In this document: one piece after another, positions 6,371-11,577 of the stretch | How positions within the stretch are numbered: the stretch's first letter is position 1 | Layout of the letters: each line of letters begins with the position of its first letter | Assembly: GCA_905193765.1 (NCBI GenBank) | Contig: CAJJPZ010000066.1 | Location: 1 to 11,577 of the forward strand | DNA: 11,577 bases | Source: an uncultured Eubacterium sp. | GTDB taxonomy: Bacteria; Bacillota; Clostridia; Peptostreptococcales; Anaerovoracaceae | Direction: 5' to 3' | Notes under the pieces: generated by a model | Databases searched by the model: none | Told to the model about the DNA's origin: nothing | What the model saw: the letters and a program-made list of their open reading frames with translations, nothing else | Program-made: the position numbers and the translations under genes

Positions 6371-7507
6371 TCAGCGTTTTATTCCAAGCCTTTTTATTTT
6401 TCTCGTAAGTGTTGATTTGTCGATTCCCAGAGTTTCTGCAACTTCTTTCGTAGTTTTACAGCTGTTCAGTCTTGCCTCTATTATCTTCTTTTCATACGCA
6501 TCCAGTTCCTCTTTCAATGTCATATTGATAGAAGATCTGAACTGCGACTCTATATCTATGTCCATGAACAGATCTATGATATCTCCTCTTTCTATGCGAT
6601 CATTATCAGTTACGATCGAAAGACGTTCTATCATGTTCTGAAGTTCCCGCACATTCCCCGGCCACTTATACTTCTCCATATCTTTCCATGCTTCTTCACA
6701 TATGTATTTATTCTGATTATACAGCCGGTTATACTGTTCAAAAAAGAATTCACCGATAGCACGGATATCTTCTTTTCTGCTTCTTAGAGGAGATACCGTG
6801 ACAGGAACTATATTCAGTCTGTAATAAAGATCCTCTCGGAAATTACCCTTCTCTACCTCTTCCATCAACTCTGCATTCGACGCTACAAGTATCCTCACAT
6901 CCACAGGTATATAACTGCTGCCGCCTACTCTCATGACTTCTTTTTCCTGTATTACCCTCAGGAATTTTACCTGTAGTGACATGGGCAGAGAATTTATCTC
7001 ATCAAGAAAAACAGTACCTCCTTTAGCTGTTTCGAAAAGGCCCTCTTTTCCCTTGTCAAGTGCACCTGTAAATGAACCTCCTTCATAACCGAACAGTTCT
7101 GATTCCAGCAGTTTCTCAGAGATAGCTGCACAGTTTATATCCATAAAAGATTTATCTTTTCTCTCACTGTTCATATGTATCATCCTGGCGATAAAACTTT
7201 TTCCTGTGCCTGTTTCCCCCTGGATCAGCACGGTTGCATCTGTAGCAGCTACTGTTTTTACAAGTCTCATCGTCTTGCGCATCACTGTACTTTTAAAAAT
7301 AAACCCCGCATCTGTATCCCCTGAATGTTCCTGCTCTTCTTTATCATAGTATCTGTATATTTTTACATCATTATTTTTGCACAAGTCTTTTATCGTATCC
7401 AGATCAGGTGAAATCGAGATCGATTTATTATTTTTATTACACACAATGAATTTTTTATCAGTTTCATCAAAGAGATAAATGAACTGCTTACGGTTTATTC
7501 TATCCAT
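6371..7507 (-). CDS. Sigma-54-dependent transcriptional activator (AAA+ enhancer-binding protein)
   Basis: A 378-residue bacterial enhancer-binding protein. Residues 1-65 form a short N-terminal region that I cannot assign to PAS, GAF or receiver domains. The AAA+ domain follows: Walker A GETGTGKS (97-104), sigma-54 contact loop GSFTGA (144-149; Ser in place of the usual Ala), Walker B GGTVFLDE (163-170), arginine-finger region FREDLYYRLN (223-232) and WPGNVREL (282-289). A Fis-type helix-turn-helix closes the protein (KTTKEVAETLGIDKSTLTRKIKRLGIKR, about 351-378, split here only for description). It probably drives the sigma-54 promoters at 4557, 6117 and 10485. I chose the ATG at 7507 because AAGGTGA lies just upstream; the longer frame from 7564 lacks such a site. 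It sits between tRNA-Sec and the transporter gene and has its own terminator. Confidence 0.93.
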   Translation of the reverse strand: MDRINRKQFIYLFDETDKKFIVCNKNNKSISISPDLDTIKDLCKNNDVKIYRYYDKEEQEHSGDTDAGFIFKSTVMRKTMRLVKTVAATDATVLIQGETGTGKSFIARMIHMNSERKDKSFMDINCAAISEKLLESELFGYEGGSFTGALDKGKEGLFETAKGGTVFLDEINSLPMSLQVKFLRVIQEKEVMRVGGSSYIPVDVRILVASNAELMEEVEKGNFREDLYYRLNIVPVTVSPLRSRKEDIRAIGEFFFEQYNRLYNQNKYICEEAWKDMEKYKWPGNVRELQNMIERLSIVTDNDRIERGDIIDLFMDIDIESQFRSSINMTLKEELDAYEKKIIEARLNSCKTTKEVAETLGIDKSTLTRKIKRLGIKR

Positions 7508-7627
7508 TATTATCACCTTGAGCCTTAAACATTTCAATCTACAGTAACAGGAAATCTGCCACATGTTTTTAAAGATGCAACTTTAGTTGACATTCCGGGA
7601 ATACAACAAATATTATTTCCTGTTATA

Positions 7628-7655
7628 ATAAAAAATGTGCTCACTGCAAAGCACA
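7628..7655 (-). terminator. Intrinsic terminator of tRNA-Sec
   Basis: On the minus strand, TGTGCT and AGCACA pair around an eight-base loop and are followed directly by six T and then ATTATAA. It starts 17 nt after the CCA end of the tRNA. Confidence 0.85.
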
Positions 7656-7671
7656 CACCTTTCTTTGGATT

Positions 7672-7768
7672 TGGCAGGAGTATGTGGGAATCGAACCCAC
7701 CTGAGAAGGGCTTAACTCCTCAAACCGGTTTTGAAGACCGGAGGGCACACCAGCACCCATCTACTCCT
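7672..7768 (-). tRNA. selC: Selenocysteine tRNA (anticodon UCA)
   Basis: A 97-nt tRNA on the minus strand, with CCA encoded and G as the discriminator base. The long acceptor begins AGGAGTAG and pairs with ATACTCCT (seven pairs, then G-A). The D arm is GGGTGC-TGGT-GTGCCC, the six-pair stem with four-base loop typical of bacterial tRNA-Sec. The anticodon arm is CCGGT-CTTCAAA-ACCGG with anticodon TCA, which reads UGA. The variable arm is long (TGAGGAG with CTTCTCA), and the T arm is GTGGG-TTCGATT-CCCAC. It supplies Sec-tRNA for the UGA codons of grdA and grdB on either side. It lies between the grdB terminator and the regulator gene. Confidence 0.96.
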
Positions 7769-7788
7769 ATGAATTTTCATATTATTAC

Positions 7789-7816
7789 ATAATATTGGAA
7801 AATATGCGGAAAGCAA
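7789..7816 (-). promoter_or_regulatory. Candidate housekeeping promoter of tRNA-Sec
   Basis: On the minus strand, TTGCTT (7816-7811) and TATTAT (7794-7789) are 16 bases apart, giving a start about 14 nt before the tRNA. The -35 box overlaps the 3' arm of the grdB terminator. It would allow tRNA-Sec to be made without grd induction. Transcription by read-through from grdB is the alternative. Confidence 0.4.
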
Positions 7817-7830
7817 CGCTTTCCGCATAT
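7799..7830 (-). terminator. Intrinsic terminator of the grdE-grdB operon
   Basis: A perfect 13-bp inverted repeat (ATATGCGGAAAGC and GCTTTCCGCATAT) with a three-base loop begins 8 nt after the grdB stop. On the minus strand the stem is followed by TTTCC, a short T-run. Some read-through into tRNA-Sec is possible. Confidence 0.8.
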
Positions 7831-7838
7831 AGATACTA

Positions 7839-9143
7839 TTACATATCCTTACCAAAAATCGTTTGCTCTGTTACTTCTACAGCTGTTGTTTTTATTGCTT
7901 TTTCACAAAGTTCAACTCTGGCCTCAAATTCATCTTCCTTAGAAAGGTCAGGATATCCTGCAGGATGCGGTATCGCAACCGCTGCATATATCCTGTTGGC
8001 ACCTACTGAGTATGATATAGGGCATATGGTGCAAAGATGTACTATAGGTATGCCTGCATCATCGATCTGCTTTACTAACGTTGCTCCGCAACGTGTATCG
8101 GTTCCTCAGGTGGAGGTGAGCAGAGCTGCCTGAACACCGGCATCTTTAAGGTGCTGAGCCATTTCCTTACCATACTTTGTCGCTTTCGCAACATCCATGC
8201 AGTTTCCAACAGTTACCAGCATCTTGTCATAGAGCTCTCCTATGACACCTCTCTTCTCAAGTTCTTTGAATGCATCATATGGCAAGATCCTGTTTCCATC
8301 AGCATTGCCGTATACAGGGTCGTATCCTCCATGTGCAACTTCACCTTTGAAATGTTCTGCATCACCACCAAAATCATCAATAGAATATGCACACCATTTC
8401 GAAGCAGACAGGGCTTCCAGATGATCCGGATTACCCACAGGAACCATACCTCCTGATGTAAGTATCGCAACCTTTGCCTTTGAAAGATCCTTCACAGGTT
8501 CACTTGGAACGATGTGATCGAATTTAGGCATTTCCACTTCTGTTGTGAACGGTTGTCCGAGAGTTTTTGCCAGAGCCATATCAACAGCTCTCTCCGCACC
8601 GCTCTTTTCTCTCCAGCATGGTCTTCTTATTCCTCTTGGGAAGTAACCTTCTTCATCCGGAAGACCTATCTCTTTGCCCTCGGCTATCTTGTTTACAAAT
8701 GCAGCTATTTTATCAAGAGCGTTTTTCATATCACTTGCTTTAGTAGTTGTCGGGAATATGTATCCATACTTCTTATACATGTCCAGCCCCGGATTTTCTT
8801 CATTCAGCGCCGATACAGCAATGATCCCTTTCTTAAAAGCCACCTCGCATACACCACCACATGCCATTCCATAACGACCTGCATTGAATCCCGGCCCTGC
8901 TATAACGAGTTCTATTTCCTTTTCATCCAGTATTGCTGCCAGCTCTTCCTGTACTTTTTCAGTATTCTCTACAAAATAGTTATCTCCACATACAACGGTA
9001 CCTACGATTTCTATACCCTTCAGCATCTTCTGAAGTACATTTCCCGGACCAACAGTTCCTTCTCTGTACTCAAGAGGAGCATACGCAGAATCTTCGCCGC
9101 CAAGCTGACCGAAAAACTGATTTATATAATGTAAAGCTTTCAT
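7839..9143 (-). CDS. grdB: GrdB-type substrate-specific selenoprotein of protein B (Sec346 by UGA recoding)
   Basis: Reading from ATG 9143 through the in-frame TGA at 8108-8106 to TAA at 7841-7839 gives 434 residues, the usual size of GrdB, GrdF and GrdH. The start MKALHYINQFFGQLGGED is diagnostic, and AAGGAGG precedes it; the upstream ATG at 9170 overlaps the grdE stop. Other family blocks are GPGFNAGRYGMACGGVCEVA, EEGYFPRGIRR, AHGGYDPVYGNADGNR and the TVGN segment. The Sec lies in LLTSTUGTDTRCGATLVKQ. After the UGA the frame continues with PISYSVGANRIYAAVAIPHP and VTEQTIFGKDM, all typical of the family. With GrdE it forms protein B, which binds the amine substrate and transfers its carboxymethyl group to GrdA. 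The expected U-x-x-C-x-x-C has Asp349 in place of the first Cys, while Cys352 is kept. Glycine, sarcosine, betaine or another substrate cannot be decided from this sequence alone. Confidence 0.93.
8078..8108 (-). promoter_or_regulatory. grdB selenocysteine UGA with bacterial SECIS hairpin
   Basis: Eleven bases after the UGA (8108-8106), ACGTTGC and GCAACGT form a perfect seven-pair stem with a GGA loop (8094-8078). The loop lies 18 nt after the UGA, within the distance known for bacterial SECIS elements. It falls on codons for TRCGATL, so the protein and RNA constraints overlap. Confidence 0.75.
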
Positions 9144-9166
9144 TTTCAATTTTCCTCCTTCATCAA

Positions 9167-10444
9167 TCAATATGGCTCCGTACAGTAATATCCATTGGCT
9201 GAATTACTTGCCGATCCCATAATAACCAGAATGCCAACTCTGATTTTACCGTTTCCTGCCTCACAGTCATCCGGTGATCCAGACAGCAGATGCAGCTGTT
9301 CTCTGTAACCAATATTTTTTTCCATTTCAGGAAGTTCGATTATACAGTTATCGTTGCCTGTAGTTATAACTGCCGTTGCCTTCGGTGAAGTATTTGCCAT
9401 AGGCTCTGACGTTCCGTCAGGTCCAGGATTGTCGTGCATTACTATAACACTTGAAATATCCCTTTCTTCAGCTCGTTCACATATAAGCATAAGATCGGCT
9501 TCCGGGTTTCCTCCACCCTCCTGGCTTATTATTATGCTGTCTGCCAGGCACGTCTGTGCCAGGTTCACCGTCACCATGGCATTTCTTTCTTTCTCAGCAA
9601 GAATCGTACTTATAGGTGATGCAATAAGCCCGCAGAAATCCAGATCTACACCATGTCTTCTGTAAAGTTCCTCTACAATAGCGTGGTTCTGTATATCATA
9701 TGTTGTATTCTTATCACTCGCCGTCACACAGTTTCCTGATACTATAGCGCCATCAAAAATTTCATTCGGATGAAGCAGCTGTGCATTCAGCTGTATTGCA
9801 TTCAGGCCATAAACATAGTTGTCATGCAGAAGCCCCTGGGCCATGATGAGAAATGCATAAGCAACTTTAGGCAGCTTCAGTGCCGGATCTACAGGTTCTC
9901 TTCTGTATGTTTTCACTTCGTCAGCCTTTACTTCAAGTGATGCTTTTGCAAGATAAAGCGATGCTTTCAGTCCCAGCATACGTATCTCGGTTTCATGCTC
10001 TGCAGGCGTCAGACCTTCTGCCGGATCAGCAACAACAACGATATTGATCAGCTGTGAAAATCTGCAGTATTTCGTAGCAGGACCGGACATATCGATTATG
10101 CCCTCCTGAAAACCTATGATCTTACCGCAGGTAGTCACACAGCATCCTCTAAGTACCTTTGTAGTACCCTCACCGCATAATGAATATCCGTCAAGTACTC
10201 CCGGGAAAGCCTTTTCCGTTTCCACCTTTATTCTAGGCTCAATAACGTCCTTCACCGGAATTATTCTTGTTGATTCACCTGGCTTCGCTATATCAACATC
10301 GATGTTTATCAGTTTATCTGTCTGAACAGTTTCGATAAGCTCATCTTTGTTGACCGTAAGTATTCCATCTTCGATAGAAGTCTTTTCGCCAAAAACCACA
10401 TCTTTTATATGGATATACTCCAGGTTTAAGCTCATATCTTTCAT
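9167..10444 (-). CDS. grdE: GrdE-type proprotein of protein B (pyruvoyl-forming alpha/beta subunit precursor)
   Basis: A 425-residue protein of GrdE/GrdG/GrdI type. Recognisable blocks are DIAKPGESTRIIPVKDVIEP (51-70), KIIGFQEGIIDMSGP (108-122), AQGLLHDNYVYG (202-213) and DGAIVSGNCVTASDKN (231-246). In the family the proprotein is cut at the Cys of the GNC site, giving a pyruvoyl group that binds the substrate amine; here that is Cys239. The usual following ACDK is ASDK. The C-terminal part (MHDNPGPDGTSEPMANTSPKA and MGSASNSANGYY) seems to differ more than the N-terminal part from the GrdE proteins I know; I cannot quantify this without alignment. AGGAGG ten bases before ATG 10444 sets the start. 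The TGA stop lies 23 nt before the grdB start and the two are co-transcribed from the sigma-54 promoter at 10485-10500. Confidence 0.92.
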   Translation of the reverse strand: MKDMSLNLEYIHIKDVVFGEKTSIEDGILTVNKDELIETVQTDKLINIDVDIAKPGESTRIIPVKDVIEPRIKVETEKAFPGVLDGYSLCGEGTTKVLRGCCVTTCGKIIGFQEGIIDMSGPATKYCRFSQLINIVVVADPAEGLTPAEHETEIRMLGLKASLYLAKASLEVKADEVKTYRREPVDPALKLPKVAYAFLIMAQGLLHDNYVYGLNAIQLNAQLLHPNEIFDGAIVSGNCVTASDKNTTYDIQNHAIVEELYRRHGVDLDFCGLIASPISTILAEKERNAMVTVNLAQTCLADSIIISQEGGGNPEADLMLICERAEERDISSVIVMHDNPGPDGTSEPMANTSPKATAVITTGNDNCIIELPEMEKNIGYREQLHLLSGSPDDCEAGNGKIRVGILVIMGSASNSANGYYCTEPY

Positions 10445-10484
10445 TGGATTTTAACCTCCTGTTAATTATTTGCTTATAATATAC

Positions 10485-10500
10485 GCATTTTACATGCCAA
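10485..10500 (-). promoter_or_regulatory. Sigma-54 promoter for the grdE-grdB operon
   Basis: The minus strand reads TTGGCATGTAAAATGC, followed by G. The GG and GC doublets are ten bases apart as required; the -12 box has ATGC for TTGC. The predicted start near 10473 leaves a leader of about 29 nt before grdE, which holds the AGGAGG site. Confidence 0.78.
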
Positions 10501-10629
10501 AACCATCTTAATCAAAATAAAAAATGTAGTTGTATGGTAAAACACAGCAAAATCCAATGTTTCGCCTATATATATCAAGAATATATCATTACAGTTTTGT
10601 TCGATATATACTGATCACCAGTTTATTGC

Positions 10630-10664
10630 GTTGCTATTTTACAACTATTGCAGAAATGCACCAC
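10630..10664. promoter_or_regulatory. Putative enhancer-binding-protein site (copy 1 of 3), between grdE and the divergent regulator gene
   Basis: The plus strand begins GTTGCTATTTTACAAC and ends ATGCACCAC. GTTG and CAAC form a dyad with an eight-base spacer. It shares 28 of 35 bases with the copy at 4790. It lies 129 bp upstream of the grdE sigma-54 promoter and about 40 bp upstream of the -10 box of the divergent regulator gene, so the bound protein could act on both genes. Confidence 0.65.
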
Positions 10665-10677
10665 TTTTTATTTTATA

Positions 10678-10707
10678 TTGATTATATTTATATTTCAGTA
10701 TTATAAT
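10678..10707 (+). promoter_or_regulatory. Candidate housekeeping promoter of the divergent PAS regulator gene
   Basis: TTGATT (10678-10683) and TATAAT (10702-10707) are 18 bases apart, about 58 nt upstream of the start codon. The surrounding DNA is very AT-rich, so a chance match is possible. Confidence 0.45.
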
Positions 10708-10765
10708 CATATATATTTTAAATAGTCGCTCAATTCAATTTGTTTAAAGATGACAGGAGTTGAAT

Positions 10766-11577
10766 ATGGAAATATTTGAAAATCATGAATTGGAGAATTT
10801 GCTCAATTGTATACAGGACGGTATATTTATAACCGACGGCGATGGCAACATAGTTGCCTGCAATGATGCTTCTCTGGGATTCTGCTATCAGAAAAAAGAC
10901 GACCTTATCGGAAAAAACATGCGGGACATGGTCTCGAATGGTATATTTGATGATTCAGTAGCACTTAAAGTCATAGAAAGAAACAGCGCAGTCACTGAGA
11001 TGCAGAAAAGTCTTACCAGCAAACTCGATCTGCTGGTCACCGGTATACCGCTACATAAGGACGGCAGGATATCTTACGTGGTAATCACCGAACGGGATGT
11101 CACAGAACTAAAAAAGCTGGAAAGTAAGCTGAATACCCTCAAAGAAATAACAGAAAAAGACCTCTATCACCAGGCAGGCATGCCTGATATCGAATCTGAA
11201 CTCATATTCGAAAGTCCGGTTATGATAAATCTGATAAACATGGTCGCCCGTATATCATCAAGTGAAGCGACTGTCCTGATCCAGGGAGAATCAGGAACAG
11301 GTAAAAGTATGATCGCAAAATTCATCTATCAGAACAGTACCAGAAAAAACAAACCCTTCGTTGAACTCAACTGCGGTGCTATACCGGAAAACCTCCTGGA
11401 ATCAGAGCTGTTCGGATATGAAAAAGGGGCTTTTACAGGTGCTAATAACAAAGGCAAGATAGGACTTTTCGAGATCGCTAATGGCGGTACGATTTTTCTA
11501 GATGAGATAAGCACCATACCTCTTCATCTTCAGGTAAAGATACTGCGTGTCCTTCAGGAAAAGGAGATCATGCGCGT
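10766..11577 (+). CDS. PAS-containing sigma-54-dependent activator (partial, C-terminus beyond window)
   Basis: An open frame of 270 codons runs from ATG 10766 to the right edge; AGGAG lies six bases before the ATG. Residues about 8-115 form a PAS domain (LLNCIQDGIFITDGDGNIVA, ending VVITERDVTELKKLE), and a short linker with helical character follows. The AAA+ domain starts near residue 147, with Walker A GESGTGKS (174-181), sigma-54 contact loop GAFTGA (221-226) and Walker B GGTIFLDE (240-247). The DNA-binding end is outside the window. The PAS domain may sense the substrate, a redox state or another ligand; this is inference. Divergent orientation from grdE, with an activator site between, suggests that it controls the grd genes. 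It differs from the regulator at 6371-7507 in having a PAS domain and the standard GAFTGA loop. Confidence 0.93.
   Translation, partial: MEIFENHELENLLNCIQDGIFITDGDGNIVACNDASLGFCYQKKDDLIGKNMRDMVSNGIFDDSVALKVIERNSAVTEMQKSLTSKLDLLVTGIPLHKDGRISYVVITERDVTELKKLESKLNTLKEITEKDLYHQAGMPDIESELIFESPVMINLINMVARISSSEATVLIQGESGTGKSMIAKFIYQNSTRKNKPFVELNCGAIPENLLESELFGYEKGAFTGANNKGKIGLFEIANGGTIFLDEISTIPLHLQVKILRVLQEKEIMR

Larger units (their letters stand above)
10445..10765. other. Divergent regulatory region between grdE and the PAS regulator gene (321 bp)
   Basis: This AT-rich spacer carries no gene. It holds the grdE ribosome binding site and sigma-54 promoter at its left end, the 35-bp activator site in the middle right, and a candidate sigma-70-type promoter for the rightward gene. 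I see nothing further in 10501-10629 apart from AT-rich runs. Confidence 0.7.

Noticed and set aside
7547..7561. Fourth sigma-54-like promoter, TGGCAGATTTCCTGT, before the regulator gene at 7507
   Set aside because: The -12 doublet is GT where GC is nearly invariant, and no copy of the 35-bp element lies upstream. A weak promoter cannot be ruled out.
8514..9134. Plus-strand open frame of 206 codons opposite grdB
   Set aside because: It is antisense to a well-supported family protein, has an odd composition rich in Phe, Tyr, Ser and Cys, and has no start signal.
7839..9143. grdB as a pseudogene split by a premature stop at 8108-8106
   Set aside because: The stop is a UGA at the family's Sec position, is followed by a SECIS-type hairpin, and family sequence resumes in frame to the normal end. 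A tRNA-Sec is encoded next to it.
1..11577. CRISPR arrays, insertion sequences or phage genes
   Set aside because: No spaced direct repeats, transposase or integrase frames, or terminal inverted repeats were seen on either strand.

Overview
The window carries an almost complete selenium-dependent reductase locus of the glycine/sarcosine/betaine reductase (Grd) type. It points to an anaerobic, amino-acid-fermenting (Stickland-type) Firmicute of the class Clostridia. The grounds are the gene set, two genes that need in-frame UGA to be read as selenocysteine, a selenocysteine tRNA, strong AGGAGG ribosome binding sites, heavy use of ATA for Ile, and sigma-54 control. I cannot name the species.

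All genes except the last lie on the minus strand, so the locus reads from right to left. Module 1 (10444 to 7839) is grdE-grdB, the substrate-specific protein B. It ends in a strong hairpin terminator and is followed by tRNA-Sec (7768-7672) with its own terminator. Next come a sigma-54 enhancer-binding regulator (7507-6371, with terminator), a YkvI-like LeuT-fold transporter (6056-4935), and module 2 (4488 to the left edge): grdX-trxB-trxA-grdA-grdC-grdD. Module 2 holds the shared core: selenoprotein A, its thioredoxin system, and the acetyl-phosphate-forming protein C. grdD runs off the left edge. On the right, a divergent plus-strand gene for a PAS-containing sigma-54 activator (10766 onward) runs off the window.

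In the known pathway, the transporter would bring in the substrate. GrdB/GrdE would bind it and pass a carboxymethyl group to the selenocysteine of GrdA. GrdC/GrdD would release acetyl phosphate for ATP formation. TrxA/TrxB would re-reduce GrdA with NADPH. The tRNA-Sec would supply selenocysteine for GrdA and GrdB.

The least expected signal is regulatory. Three sigma-54 promoters with identical spacing lie upstream of grdE, the transporter gene and grdX. A conserved 35-bp element lies 118-217 bp upstream of each; 20 of its 35 positions are the same in all three copies. This looks like a three-operon regulon controlled by one or both of the enhancer-binding proteins encoded here. A second oddity is that GrdB has Asp where the family's U-x-x-C-x-x-C motif has its first Cys. 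Together with the detached grdEB operon and the non-BCCT transporter, this leaves the substrate open.
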